From NCBI GenBank assembly GCA_942491735.1, contig CALOCN010000001.1:992001-1056000 (forward strand): a stretch of 64,000 nucleotides of DNA, read 5' to 3'. Positions 14,929 to 23,570 of the stretch are shown here, in pieces. The position numbers and the translations under genes were made by a program. Source of the DNA: CALOCN01 sp942491735 (GTDB lineage: Bacteria; Eisenbacteria; RBG-16-71-46; JABDJR01). The stretch's first letter is position 1. Each line of letters opens with the position of its first letter. The notes beneath the pieces were generated by a model. It did no database searches. It saw nothing but the letters and a program-made list of their open reading frames with translations, and was not told where the DNA came from.

Positions 14929-17456
14929 CCACGATCAGTCGACTGACCGATGACAGCCTCAACACATTCTTTGCCGCGGCGGTCTTCCTGTTCACCCTCG
15001 GGGTGTACACGTTCACCATGAACGTGAGCGTTCCCTTCTGGGACGCCGGGGAGTACATCGCCACCTCATACACCCTGGGCGTTCCCCACGCGCCGGGGAC
15101 CCCGCTCTATGTCCTCATCGGACGGATCTTCACCCTGACCCCCATTCCGGTGATCTCGGGCGGTGAACTCCACATCGCCTCCATCGCCGAACGGGTGAAC
15201 TGGTTCAGCGCCCTGTCCTCCGCGGTGACCATCCTCTTCACCTACCTGGTCACGGTGAAGGTCACGCGCAAGATGTTCGACCCCGCGGAGTCCACCTTCA
15301 ACCGCAACGTCGGCTATGTGGCCGGCGTGGTGGCGGCGCTCCTTGCCGCCTTCGCCAAGACCTTCTGGGACAACGCGGTCGAAGCCGAGGTCTACGCCGC
15401 GTCCTGCGCCCTCACCACGTTCGTGGTGTGGCTGGTCATGCGTTGGGAAGAGCGGCTGGACGAGGGGAACGAGGACGGCCTGCTCCTCATCATCACCTAC
15501 GCGGTGGGGCTCGGGGTGGGCATCCACCTCGGCGTGGCCATCGCCGCCTGGGCCGCGGTGATCTACGTCTTTGTCCGTCGCCCCGACTACCTGCGGCGAT
15601 GGGACTATCTGGGGTGGGCGGTGGTCACCCTCTCCCTGGGCGCGGGGGTGAACAAGGCGGCGTTCCTGGTCGCCCCGGCCGTGCTCGGGTTCACCCTGGT
15701 CATATGGCTCTTTACCGGGAAGCTGCGCAAGCTGGCCCTGTTCTCGGCCGGGTTGTTCATGCTCGGGGTCTCGGTCCACCTGTTCCTGATCATCCGCGCC
15801 CAGCTCAACCCCATGATCAACGAAGCCGCGCCCGACACCTGGGAGGCGCTGTGGAAGATGCTCATCCGCGACCAGTACAAGCCGCCGCCCCCCTGGGAGC
15901 GCAAGGCCGACTTCTTCGGATACCAGTTCCCGCACATGTACCTGCGTTACATGTGGTGGAACTTCACCCTGGGGATCAAGGCGTCCCATTGGCTCCCGGT
16001 CCTGCTCGCCATCTGGGGCGCGGTGGCCCACCTGCAACGGGACCGTCGTTCGTTCGTGCTCCTGGGCGTGCTGTTCATGTTGCTGGGGCCGGCCATGGCG
16101 TTCTACCTCAACTTCAAGGTGGGCGAGGTCCGCGAGCGCGACTACTTCTTCGTGCAGAATTTCCAGTTCATGTCCATCTGGGTCGGGGTGGGTGGCGCCG
16201 CCCTCCTGGCCTGGGTGCGGCAGAAGATGGGTTCGGGAGCCTCCCGCGTTGCCGTGGGCGCTCTGGCCGGGGCCATGCTGATCATGTCCTTCCTGCCCCT
16301 GGTCAACAATTTCCATGAGCATGACCGGCGCGGGTTCTACGTGGCCCGCGACTACGCCCGCAACATGCTGGGCGCGCTCGAGCCCAACGCGTTCATCTTC
16401 ACCAACGGCGACAACGATACGTTCCCGCTCTGGTATCTCCAGGAGGTGGAGGGTTTCCGCAAGGACGTGCGGGTGGTCAACCTGAGCCTGCTCAATACCA
16501 ACTGGTATATCAAGCAGCTGCGGGACCTCGAACCGACCGTTCCCATTGCCTGGTCCGACGCCGAGATCGACCAGCTCTATCCCTACCGGGATCAGCAGGG
16601 CAAGGTGTGGCTGGTCAAGGACATCGCGACCCGCCACATCCTCCAGACCAACGCATGGAAACAGCCCGCGTACATCGGGGTCACCGTGCCGGATCAGATG
16701 GGTCTGGAGCAGCAGCTGGTCATGGAGGGTCTGGTCTTCCGCATCGAGAGCAAGCCGACCACGGTACGACTGGACATCGAGAAGACCAGGACCAACCTGG
16801 ACACCGTCTACCAGTATGCGGGCATCCTCAAGCCGGATCCCCAGCGCCCCGAGTTCCCGCTGGGGGTGTACGACGAGGACGTGTTCAAGGACGACAACAC
16901 CACCAAGCTCATCCAGAACTACGCCGCCGCCTTCAGCCGCGTCGCCCTCGAACTGTTCCAGAAGGGGCAGACCGAGGAAGCGTTGGCCTACATGGCCAAG
17001 GCGGAGCAGATCTCCCCGTACTTCCCGGCCATCGCGGTGGCCAAGGGGGTGATCCTGGAGGAACTGGGACAGATCCAGGAGGCCCAGGACCACTACAACC
17101 GGATGATGGAACGCTACCCGCAGGACTGGCAGCTCCAGGTTCGCATGGGGCAGTTGTTGGCCACCAACAACCGGATGGCCGAGGCCCTGCCCTACCTGCA
17201 TCAGGCGATCGAGCTCGCGCCGGCCGATGAGTTCTTCCCGTACTCGGTCCTGGCCGGGGCCTACTACGAGGAAGGCAAGTACGTGGAGGCCGCGGACGTG
17301 CTGCAACGCTGGCTGGCCCTGCACCCCGAGGACACCAACGTGCGGGACTACCTCCAGCAGTTGCGGGCCTCGTTGCAGGCCGGAGAGTTGCCGTCGACCG
17401 GAAACGACAGCACCGCGGCGGACTCGGCGGAAACCCCGGCTCCGGGATCGGACTGA
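14925..17456 (+). CDS. DUF2723 polytopic glycosyltransferase-like protein with TPRs
   Basis: 843 residues. The N-terminal half has about a dozen TM helices and carries FWDAGEYI (Asp40, Glu43), the acidic loop expected in GT-C transferases that use polyprenyl-phosphate sugars. A soluble region follows with the family signature TNGDNDTFPLWYLQEVEG, then tetratricopeptide repeats (about 680-810). The DUF2723 family is common in Bacteroidetes and relatives and related to protein O-mannosyltransferases; substrates are unproven. GTG 14925 overlaps the previous stop (GTGA). It probably transfers a lipid-linked sugar outside the membrane. Confidence 0.85.
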   Translation: MTTISRLTDDSLNTFFAAAVFLFTLGVYTFTMNVSVPFWDAGEYIATSYTLGVPHAPGTPLYVLIGRIFTLTPIPVISGGELHIASIAERVNWFSALSSAVTILFTYLVTVKVTRKMFDPAESTFNRNVGYVAGVVAALLAAFAKTFWDNAVEAEVYAASCALTTFVVWLVMRWEERLDEGNEDGLLLIITYAVGLGVGIHLGVAIAAWAAVIYVFVRRPDYLRRWDYLGWAVVTLSLGAGVNKAAFLVAPAVLGFTLVIWLFTGKLRKLALFSAGLFMLGVSVHLFLIIRAQLNPMINEAAPDTWEALWKMLIRDQYKPPPPWERKADFFGYQFPHMYLRYMWWNFTLGIKASHWLPVLLAIWGAVAHLQRDRRSFVLLGVLFMLLGPAMAFYLNFKVGEVRERDYFFVQNFQFMSIWVGVGGAALLAWVRQKMGSGASRVAVGALAGAMLIMSFLPLVNNFHEHDRRGFYVARDYARNMLGALEPNAFIFTNGDNDTFPLWYLQEVEGFRKDVRVVNLSLLNTNWYIKQLRDLEPTVPIAWSDAEIDQLYPYRDQQGKVWLVKDIATRHILQTNAWKQPAYIGVTVPDQMGLEQQLVMEGLVFRIESKPTTVRLDIEKTRTNLDTVYQYAGILKPDPQRPEFPLGVYDEDVFKDDNTTKLIQNYAAAFSRVALELFQKGQTEEALAYMAKAEQISPYFPAIAVAKGVILEELGQIQEAQDHYNRMMERYPQDWQLQVRMGQLLATNNRMAEALPYLHQAIELAPADEFFPYSVLAGAYYEEGKYVEAADVLQRWLALHPEDTNVRDYLQQLRASLQAGELPSTGNDSTAADSAETPAPGSD

Positions 17457-17464
17457 GCCCCACC

Positions 17465-18460
17465 ATGGAATCCATGCCCGCCGGCTCCAAGACGACGCTG
17501 GTCACCGGCGCGGCCGGGTTCATCGGGTCGCATCTGGCCGAGCGGTTGATCGAGCAGGGACACCGCGTGCTGGGTGTGGATGGATTCACCCCCTACTACG
17601 ATCGGGCGCAGAAGGAGGCCAACCTCTCCGCGCTGAGCGGACGGGAGCAGTTCCGGTTCCTGGAGTTGGACCTGCGCACCGCGGACATGGCGCCCCATCT
17701 GGACGGGGTCGACTGGGTCTTCCACCAGGCTGCCCAGCCCGGAGTCCGCGCCTCGTGGGACGACGGCTTCGTCGACTACCTGGGCCACAACCTCCTGGGC
17801 ACCCAGCGGCTGCTCGCTGCTTGTCGTGAGGCATCCACCCCGCGCTTCATTTTTGCTTCGTCCTCCTCGGTCTACGGCAATGTCCCGGAAGGGGACGTGA
17901 CCGAGGACGAGCCGGTGCGCCCGCTTTCCCCCTACGGCGTGACCAAGGTCGCTTCGGAGAAGCTGGTCGAGGTCTACTACCGTGAGTTCGGGCTGGCCAC
18001 GGTGAGCCTGCGCTACTTCACGGTCTGTGGTCCGCGTCAGCGTCCGGACATGGCGTTCCACAAGATCCTGCGGGCCCTGCACGCCGGGGAACCGTTTACC
18101 CGCTACGGGGACGGGACCCAGCAACGGGATTTCACCTACGTGGGGGACATTGTCGACGCCAACATCCTGGCCGCCACGAAGGGGGATGCGGGCGCCGTCT
18201 ACAACATCGGCGGTGGCCATCCCATTTCGCTCGCCCACGCGATCTCGGTCCTGCAGGAGGCCGCGGACAAGGAAGCCCGGATCGAAGTGGCACCCCGGGC
18301 CGACGGGGATCCCGCGCGCACCGCGGCCGACCTGACCCGCGCCCGGCGTGACCTGGGATACGACCCGAAGGTGCCGGTGGAAGAGGCCCTGCGCAGCGAG
18401 GCTGCCTGGTTTGCGGGGCCCGAGGGTCCCCTGGCCCGGGGTGGAGGCGCTCCCCGGTGA
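17465..18460 (+). CDS. NAD-dependent sugar-nucleotide epimerase/dehydratase
   Basis: 331-residue extended short-chain dehydrogenase. Rossmann motif TGAAGFIGSH (14-23), substrate-side FASSSSVYG, catalytic YGVTK (Tyr157, Lys161) and ERD-type motif YGDGTQQRDFTYVGD. The closest recognisable groups are UDP-glucuronate and UDP-GlcNAc 4-epimerases (WbpP type), with PYY after the NAD-binding strand. The exact sugar cannot be fixed by reading. Eight bases after the DUF2723 gene; overlaps the next gene by 4. Confidence 0.87.
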   Translation: MESMPAGSKTTLVTGAAGFIGSHLAERLIEQGHRVLGVDGFTPYYDRAQKEANLSALSGREQFRFLELDLRTADMAPHLDGVDWVFHQAAQPGVRASWDDGFVDYLGHNLLGTQRLLAACREASTPRFIFASSSSVYGNVPEGDVTEDEPVRPLSPYGVTKVASEKLVEVYYREFGLATVSLRYFTVCGPRQRPDMAFHKILRALHAGEPFTRYGDGTQQRDFTYVGDIVDANILAATKGDAGAVYNIGGGHPISLAHAISVLQEAADKEARIEVAPRADGDPARTAADLTRARRDLGYDPKVPVEEALRSEAAWFAGPEGPLARGGGAPR

Positions 18461-19380
18461 AGGTGGACGTCAGCATTGTCGTGCCGGCCTTCAACGAGGC
18501 GGAAAGCCTCCCGGAGTTGCTCTCCCAAATTCACGACGCCATGGAGCCGACCGGCCGCACCTGGGAAGTCATCGTGGTCGACGACGGCAGCACCGACACC
18601 ACCCTCGACGTGTTGCGGGAGCTCCGCGCGAAACATCCCCAGCTCCACTTCCTTTCCTTCCTGCGCAACTACGGGAAGTCGCCGGCCCTGGATGTGGGGT
18701 TCCGCAAGGCGCAGGGCGCCTACATCGTGACCATGGATGCCGATCTCCAGGACGACCCCCACGAGGTGCCGGCGCTCCTGGACCGGATCGACCAGGGCAA
18801 CGATCTCGTCACCGGCTGGAAGAAGGTGCGGCACGATCCCATCACCAAGACCCTTCCCTCCAAGCTGTTCAATCGGGTGACCAGTACGGTGTCCGGGATC
18901 CGGCTCCACGATTTCAACTGTGGGCTCAAGGCCTACCGGGGACATGTGGCCCGGGGGATGCCGCTCTACGGCGAGATGCATCGGTTTCTCCCGGCCATCG
19001 CGCATTGGCAGGGCTACCAGGTGGCCGAGATGCCGGTGCTGCATCACGCGCGCAAGCACGGTCACAGCAAGTTCGGGGCGAACCGGTTCGTCAACGGGTT
19101 CCTCGACCTGCTCACGGTGACCTTCCTGCACTCGGGGCGGACCAGCCCCCTCCACTTCTTTGGCCGGATCGGGATCGCCCTGGGGCTCGTGGGGGGGGTG
19201 ATCTTCGGCGGCTTCGTGGTCATCGCCATCATGGGCGAGCCGGTGCGCACGCGCCCCCTGTTCTTCATCGGCCTCATCCTGATCCTGCTCGCCATGCAGT
19301 TCATCTCGCTGGGACTCCTCGGGGAACTGGTGATGAAAGGGCAGTCGCGACCCGACTACGAGTTCCGGGAGGAAGCGTGA
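18457..19380 (+). CDS. Family 2 glycosyltransferase, polyprenyl-phosphate type
   Basis: 307 residues. GT-A domain with VVPAFNEAESL, VVDDGSTD and the DXD-type MDADLQDDP; two C-terminal TM helices (about 235-290). This is the architecture of ArnC/GtrB/DPM-like enzymes that load a sugar onto undecaprenyl phosphate. Its product could feed the GT-C proteins of the same operon (DUF2723, YfhO). GTG 18457 overlaps the epimerase stop. Confidence 0.9.
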   Translation: MKVDVSIVVPAFNEAESLPELLSQIHDAMEPTGRTWEVIVVDDGSTDTTLDVLRELRAKHPQLHFLSFLRNYGKSPALDVGFRKAQGAYIVTMDADLQDDPHEVPALLDRIDQGNDLVTGWKKVRHDPITKTLPSKLFNRVTSTVSGIRLHDFNCGLKAYRGHVARGMPLYGEMHRFLPAIAHWQGYQVAEMPVLHHARKHGHSKFGANRFVNGFLDLLTVTFLHSGRTSPLHFFGRIGIALGLVGGVIFGGFVVIAIMGEPVRTRPLFFIGLILILLAMQFISLGLLGELVMKGQSRPDYEFREEA

Positions 19381-20096
19381 GCCGTCCCATGCCACCGGCC
19401 GCCATCCTGGCCGGGGGGCTCGGCACCCGGATCCGCTCGGTGGGCGGCGACGTGCCCAAGGTGCTCCTGCCGGTGGCCGGACGCCCCTTCCTCGCGCATC
19501 TCCTGGACGCCCTGTGTGTCCAGGGCGTGACCACCGGGGTGTTGTGTCTGGGTCACGCCGCGGATCGGGTCTGGGACGCGGCCCGCAACGCGTGCCCCAG
19601 GGGCATGACCCTGATCGACTCGCGGGAGCCCCAGGCTCTGGGAACCGGCGGCGCCCTGCGCCTGGCCCGGGAACATCTGGGCACCCGGTGTCTCGTCCTG
19701 AACGGGGACACCTGGCTCGACACCGACTACGGCGCCCTGGTGGCAACCCACCGTGAGCAGGAGGCGGTGTTCACCCTGGCCCTGGTCCGCTCCGCCGCCG
19801 CGGCGGAGAAGGGCTCGGTGGTGATGGATGCGACCGGTCGGGTGACCGCGTTCGCGGAAAAAACCCGCGAGGGCACCGGCCTCATCAACGCGGGGGTCTA
19901 CGTGCTCGACCCGGTCCTGCTGGACCCCTGGCCCAGGGGCAAGGCGGTGTCCCTGGAGCGGGAGATCATTCCCCGGGCACTGTCCGCAGGCGCGGTGGTC
20001 GCCGGGCGGGTGGAACCGGGCCCGTTCGTGGATATCGGGCTGCCCGACGACTATCTGGGCGTGCGTGACGCCCTGCCCAAAGGAGCGCCCTCGTGA
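19377..20096 (+). CDS. hddC: Sugar-1-phosphate nucleotidyltransferase, HddC-like
   Basis: 239 residues. The N-terminal pyrophosphorylase motif ILAGGLGTRIRSV (about 10-22) is followed by PKVLLPVAGRPFL, LNGDTWLDTD and INAGVYVLD. Short single-domain length and direct coupling to an HddA-like kinase point to D-glycero-D-manno-heptose 1-phosphate guanylyltransferase, making a GDP- or other NDP-heptose for surface glycans. Specificity is inferred from context. GTG 19377 overlaps upstream and the stop overlaps the kinase by 4 bases. Confidence 0.75.
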   Translation: MSRPMPPAAILAGGLGTRIRSVGGDVPKVLLPVAGRPFLAHLLDALCVQGVTTGVLCLGHAADRVWDAARNACPRGMTLIDSREPQALGTGGALRLAREHLGTRCLVLNGDTWLDTDYGALVATHREQEAVFTLALVRSAAAAEKGSVVMDATGRVTAFAEKTREGTGLINAGVYVLDPVLLDPWPRGKAVSLEREIIPRALSAGAVVAGRVEPGPFVDIGLPDDYLGVRDALPKGAPS

Positions 20097-21103
20097 CCGT
20101 GTACCGCGCCAAGGCGCCGCTTCGGGTTTCGTTCTGCGGTGGGGGCACCGACGTCTCCCCCTATCCGGAAGAGAAAGGCGGGGTGGTCCTTTCCACCACC
20201 GTCGACAAGTACGCCTACGCCTCGCTCAAGCCCCGCAAGGATGATCGCCTGCGGATCAAGTCGCTGGACTACGACGTGGTGGCGAACTACCACCGCGAGG
20301 AGCTCGAGTACGACGGCGAGTTGGATCTGGTCAAGGCGGTAGCGCGTCACTTCGACATGCCCACCGGCGCGGACCTGTTCATCCACTCGGATGCCCCCCC
20401 GGGAACCGGCCTCGGGTCCAGTTCCACCATGTGTTGTGCCCTGGTCGGCGCGTTCATGGAGTGGCTCAACCAGCCCTACACCAGCTACGAGATCGCCGAG
20501 CTGACCTATCGCATCGAACGCGAGGAACTGCAGATCGCCGGCGGACGGCAGGACCAGTACGCGGCGACTTTCGGCGGGGTGAACTACATCGAGTTCTTCA
20601 AGGACGTGACGGTGGTCAACCCGCTGCGCATCCGGCCGGAGATCCTGCACGAGCTGGAATACAACCTGCTCCTTTGCTTCACCGGCACCACCCGTCTCTC
20701 GGCCAACATCGTGGCCAGCCAGACCCAGGCCTTCGTGGACGGGAAGAAGCCGGTGGTGAAGGCGCTGGATCGCATGAAGGATCTGACCCAGGAGATGAAG
20801 TCGGCCCTGCTCCTGGGGCGGCTCAACAATTTCGGCAAGCTCCTCCATGTCGCGTGGACCGAGAAGAAGCAGCTCGACGCCGCAATCACCTCGAGCCATA
20901 TCGACACCCTCTACCAGGTGGCCCGGCGTCATGGCGCCCTGGGAGGGAAGATCCTCGGGGCGGGCGGTGGCGGCTACCTGCTCACCTATGTCCCGTTCAC
21001 CAAGAAGCACCAGGTGGCCCGTGTGCTCACCGAAGCCGGCGGGGAGATCGTGCCCTTCTCCTTCACCGAGGGGGGATTGGCCACCTGGAGCGCGGACGGT
21101 TGA
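20093..21103 (+). CDS. hddA: GHMP kinase, heptose 7-phosphate kinase HddA-like
   Basis: 336 residues. GHMP fold: N-terminal RAKAPLRVSFCGGGTDVSPY, ATP loop PPGTGLGSS (102-110), and the HddA-family stretch GGRQDQYAATFGGVNYIEF; the third motif is KILGAGGGGYLL. HddA phosphorylates D-glycero-D-manno-heptose 7-phosphate at C1, the step before HddC. GTG 20093 with AGGAG 7 bases upstream. The isomerase GmhA and phosphatase GmhB are absent from the window, so the heptose source must be elsewhere. Confidence 0.83.
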   Translation: MTVYRAKAPLRVSFCGGGTDVSPYPEEKGGVVLSTTVDKYAYASLKPRKDDRLRIKSLDYDVVANYHREELEYDGELDLVKAVARHFDMPTGADLFIHSDAPPGTGLGSSSTMCCALVGAFMEWLNQPYTSYEIAELTYRIEREELQIAGGRQDQYAATFGGVNYIEFFKDVTVVNPLRIRPEILHELEYNLLLCFTGTTRLSANIVASQTQAFVDGKKPVVKALDRMKDLTQEMKSALLLGRLNNFGKLLHVAWTEKKQLDAAITSSHIDTLYQVARRHGALGGKILGAGGGGYLLTYVPFTKKHQVARVLTEAGGEIVPFSFTEGGLATWSADG

Positions 21104-22236
21104 ACTTCGTCCTCGTCGGGACGGCGTATCCCCATCGCGGCGGCATTGCACACTACGTGGCCCTTCTCTCCCAGGAGCTGGAGAAGGCGGGACACACGGT
21201 CAAGGTGATCTCGTTCTCGCGGCAGTACCCCTCCCTGCTCTTTCCCGGGACATCCCAGGACGAGGAAGGGCCCGAGACCATTCGGGTGGACTCGGAGCGG
21301 CTCATCGACACCATCAACCCGGTGACCTGGGTGCACGCCGGAAACCGTCTGCGCAAGCTGCAGCCGGATCTGGTCGTGTTCAAGTACTGGATGCCGTTCT
21401 TTGCCCCGGCCTACGGCACCATGGTACGTCGGGCCAAGGGGGCGGGGATTCGTACCTGCTTCCTGCTGGACAACGTGATTCCCCACGAGGGGCGGCCGGG
21501 GGATCGTGCGTTGACCCGCTATGCCCTGGGCAAGGTGGACTCCTTTATCGCCCAGTCCAAGAGCGTGGCCGGGGACCTGCGCACCTTCCGCCCCAACGCC
21601 CCCATGCGGGAAGTGCCCCACCCCGTGTACAGCATCTTCGGCGAACGGGTGGAGCGGGAGGCGGCGCGTCAGCGTCTGGGAGTCACCGCGCGCGAGGTCG
21701 CGCTCTTTTTCGGATTCATCCGGGGTTACAAGGGGCTGCTCAACCTGATCGAGGCCGCGGCCCGCGTGCCCCGGGATCGGGACTTCCAGGTCCTGGTCGG
21801 CGGCGAGTACTACGAGGACGCCACGCCCTATACCGATCGCATTCGCGAGCTGGGCCTCGAGGACCGGGTGGTCCTGCACACCCGCTATATCCCCAACGAG
21901 GAAGTGGCGGACTTCTTTGCCGCGGCCAACGTGGTGGTGTTGCCCTATAAGAGCGCCACCCAGAGCGGGATCATCCAGATCGCCTTCAACTTCGACGTCC
22001 CGGTCATCACCACCGATGTGGGCGGTCTCCCGGAAGTCGTGCGCCCCGGGGAACTGGGTGAGGTGGTACCGGCCGAGGACCCGCAGGCCCTCGCCGATGC
22101 CATGGTCGACTACTTCGACGCCGGCAAGGAAGCCCGCTACGCTCCCAACGTGGCCAAGGAGAAGGCGAAGTATTCGTGGGGGAGCCTGGTCTCGGCCCTG
22201 GAAGCCTTTGCCTGCGGCGAAGGGGGCGACGCGTGA
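21100..22236 (+). CDS. Family 4 glycosyltransferase
   Basis: 378 residues from TTG 21100, overlapping the kinase stop (TTGA) with GGAG 9 bases upstream. N-terminal YPHRGGIAHYV loop; donor-side RGYKGLLNLIEA and LPYKSATQSGIIQIAFNFDV. The first Glu of the usual EX7E motif is replaced (SATQSGI), as in some GT4 subgroups. Placed directly after heptose activation, it is a reasonable candidate heptosyl- or mannosyltransferase, but that is inference. Confidence 0.88.
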   Translation: MNFVLVGTAYPHRGGIAHYVALLSQELEKAGHTVKVISFSRQYPSLLFPGTSQDEEGPETIRVDSERLIDTINPVTWVHAGNRLRKLQPDLVVFKYWMPFFAPAYGTMVRRAKGAGIRTCFLLDNVIPHEGRPGDRALTRYALGKVDSFIAQSKSVAGDLRTFRPNAPMREVPHPVYSIFGERVEREAARQRLGVTAREVALFFGFIRGYKGLLNLIEAAARVPRDRDFQVLVGGEYYEDATPYTDRIRELGLEDRVVLHTRYIPNEEVADFFAAANVVVLPYKSATQSGIIQIAFNFDVPVITTDVGGLPEVVRPGELGEVVPAEDPQALADAMVDYFDAGKEARYAPNVAKEKAKYSWGSLVSALEAFACGEGGDA

Positions 22237-23570
22237 CCCGTCGTCGCCGCGTGCTCATTGTCGCCTACTACTTTCCTCCTTCCGGAGGCCCCGGTGTGCA
22301 GCGGGTGCTCAAGTTCGTGCGCTATCTCCCGGAGTTCGGCTGGGACCCCACCGTGCTGACGGTGCGGGACGCCGACTGGCCGGCCCGGGACGAATCGTTG
22401 CTCAAGGACATTCCGGATACGGTGCCGGTGATCCGCACCACCATTCCCGAGCCGTACGGGATCTACCGCAAGCTCACCGGAAAGAAACAGGGCGCCGCGG
22501 TGGACGTGAACGTGAACCGCGCCCGCGGGTCGCGCATCCCCTTCAGCGAGCGGGTTTCCGAGTGGGTCCGCGGGATGTTCTTTGTTCCGGACGCCCGGGT
22601 GGGCTGGCTGGCCACCGGCAAGGGACCGGGCGCGGCCCAGGCCAAGGCGTTCCAGGCAGATCTCGTCTACTCCTCGTCGCCGCCCTACACCTGTGCCTTG
22701 TTGGGGCGGGCGGTGGCCAAACGGGCCGGCATCCCCTGGGTGCCCGAGTTCCGTGACCCCTGGACCGAGTTCCTCAGCGCTCCCAAACGGCCGCAGCCGG
22801 CCCGGGCGTTCGAGCGCCGGCTGGAACGGGGGGTGTACCGCAGCGCCCCCCGGGTCGCGGTGGCCTGGCAGGGGATCGCCGACGACTTCATGGGCAAGTA
22901 CCCCGGGGAGGACGGCTCCAAGTTCCGCCTCATCCCGAACGGGTACGACCCCGAGGACCTCGAAGGGGTGACCCCGGTGGCCAACGAGCGCTTCACCGTG
23001 GTCTACACCGGTTCCATGTACGGGGTGCGCAATCCGGACTCGTTCCTGAACGCGGTGGCCGGGCTGCTGGAAGCCGGTCGCCTGGATCCCGAGCGGGTCT
23101 GCTTCCGCTTCGTGGGGCGGTTCGGGGACGAAGTGCGCGAGATGTTCCGCCGGCCGGAACTTCGCGGTACGGTGGAAGAACGCGGCTACGTCCCCCACGG
23201 GGAGAGCGTGGCCGAGATCATGGGCGCCCACGGGTTGTTGTTGGTGGTGGACGACGTGGCGGGGTCCGAGGGTATCGTTCCGGGCAAGGTTTTCGAGTAC
23301 ATCGGGGCGCGTCGGCCCCTCATGGCCCTCGCCCCCGAGGGGGCGGTGGCGGACCTGGTCCGCGCCACCGGCGCCGGCGTGGTGCTGGGGCAACACGACG
23401 TGGACGGGATCGCCGCGGCGGTGGAGTCGTGGTATCGCGAGTGGGTGGAGTCCGGCACCACGGCGTTCCCCGGGAACGAAGCCATGGTGCGGCAGCAGAG
23501 CCGGCGGGAACGCACCCGCGAGTTGGCGGCCCTTTTCGAAGAGGTTCTGGAGGAACGGCATGGCGCGTAA
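22233..23570 (+). CDS. GT4-like glycosyltransferase
   Basis: 445 residues from GTG 22233 (GTGA overlap). Begins RRRVLIVAYYFPPSGGPGVQ, the loop typical of a group of exopolysaccharide GT4 enzymes, with EFRDPWTEF in the middle and PGKVFEYIGARRPLMALAPE at the donor site. It has an unusually long acceptor domain with an inserted basic stretch (RKLTGKKQGAAVDVNVNRAR). Cytoplasmic, probably peripheral to the membrane. Confidence 0.85.
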   Translation: MTRRRRVLIVAYYFPPSGGPGVQRVLKFVRYLPEFGWDPTVLTVRDADWPARDESLLKDIPDTVPVIRTTIPEPYGIYRKLTGKKQGAAVDVNVNRARGSRIPFSERVSEWVRGMFFVPDARVGWLATGKGPGAAQAKAFQADLVYSSSPPYTCALLGRAVAKRAGIPWVPEFRDPWTEFLSAPKRPQPARAFERRLERGVYRSAPRVAVAWQGIADDFMGKYPGEDGSKFRLIPNGYDPEDLEGVTPVANERFTVVYTGSMYGVRNPDSFLNAVAGLLEAGRLDPERVCFRFVGRFGDEVREMFRRPELRGTVEERGYVPHGESVAEIMGAHGLLLVVDDVAGSEGIVPGKVFEYIGARRPLMALAPEGAVADLVRATGAGVVLGQHDVDGIAAAVESWYREWVESGTTAFPGNEAMVRQQSRRERTRELAALFEEVLEERHGA

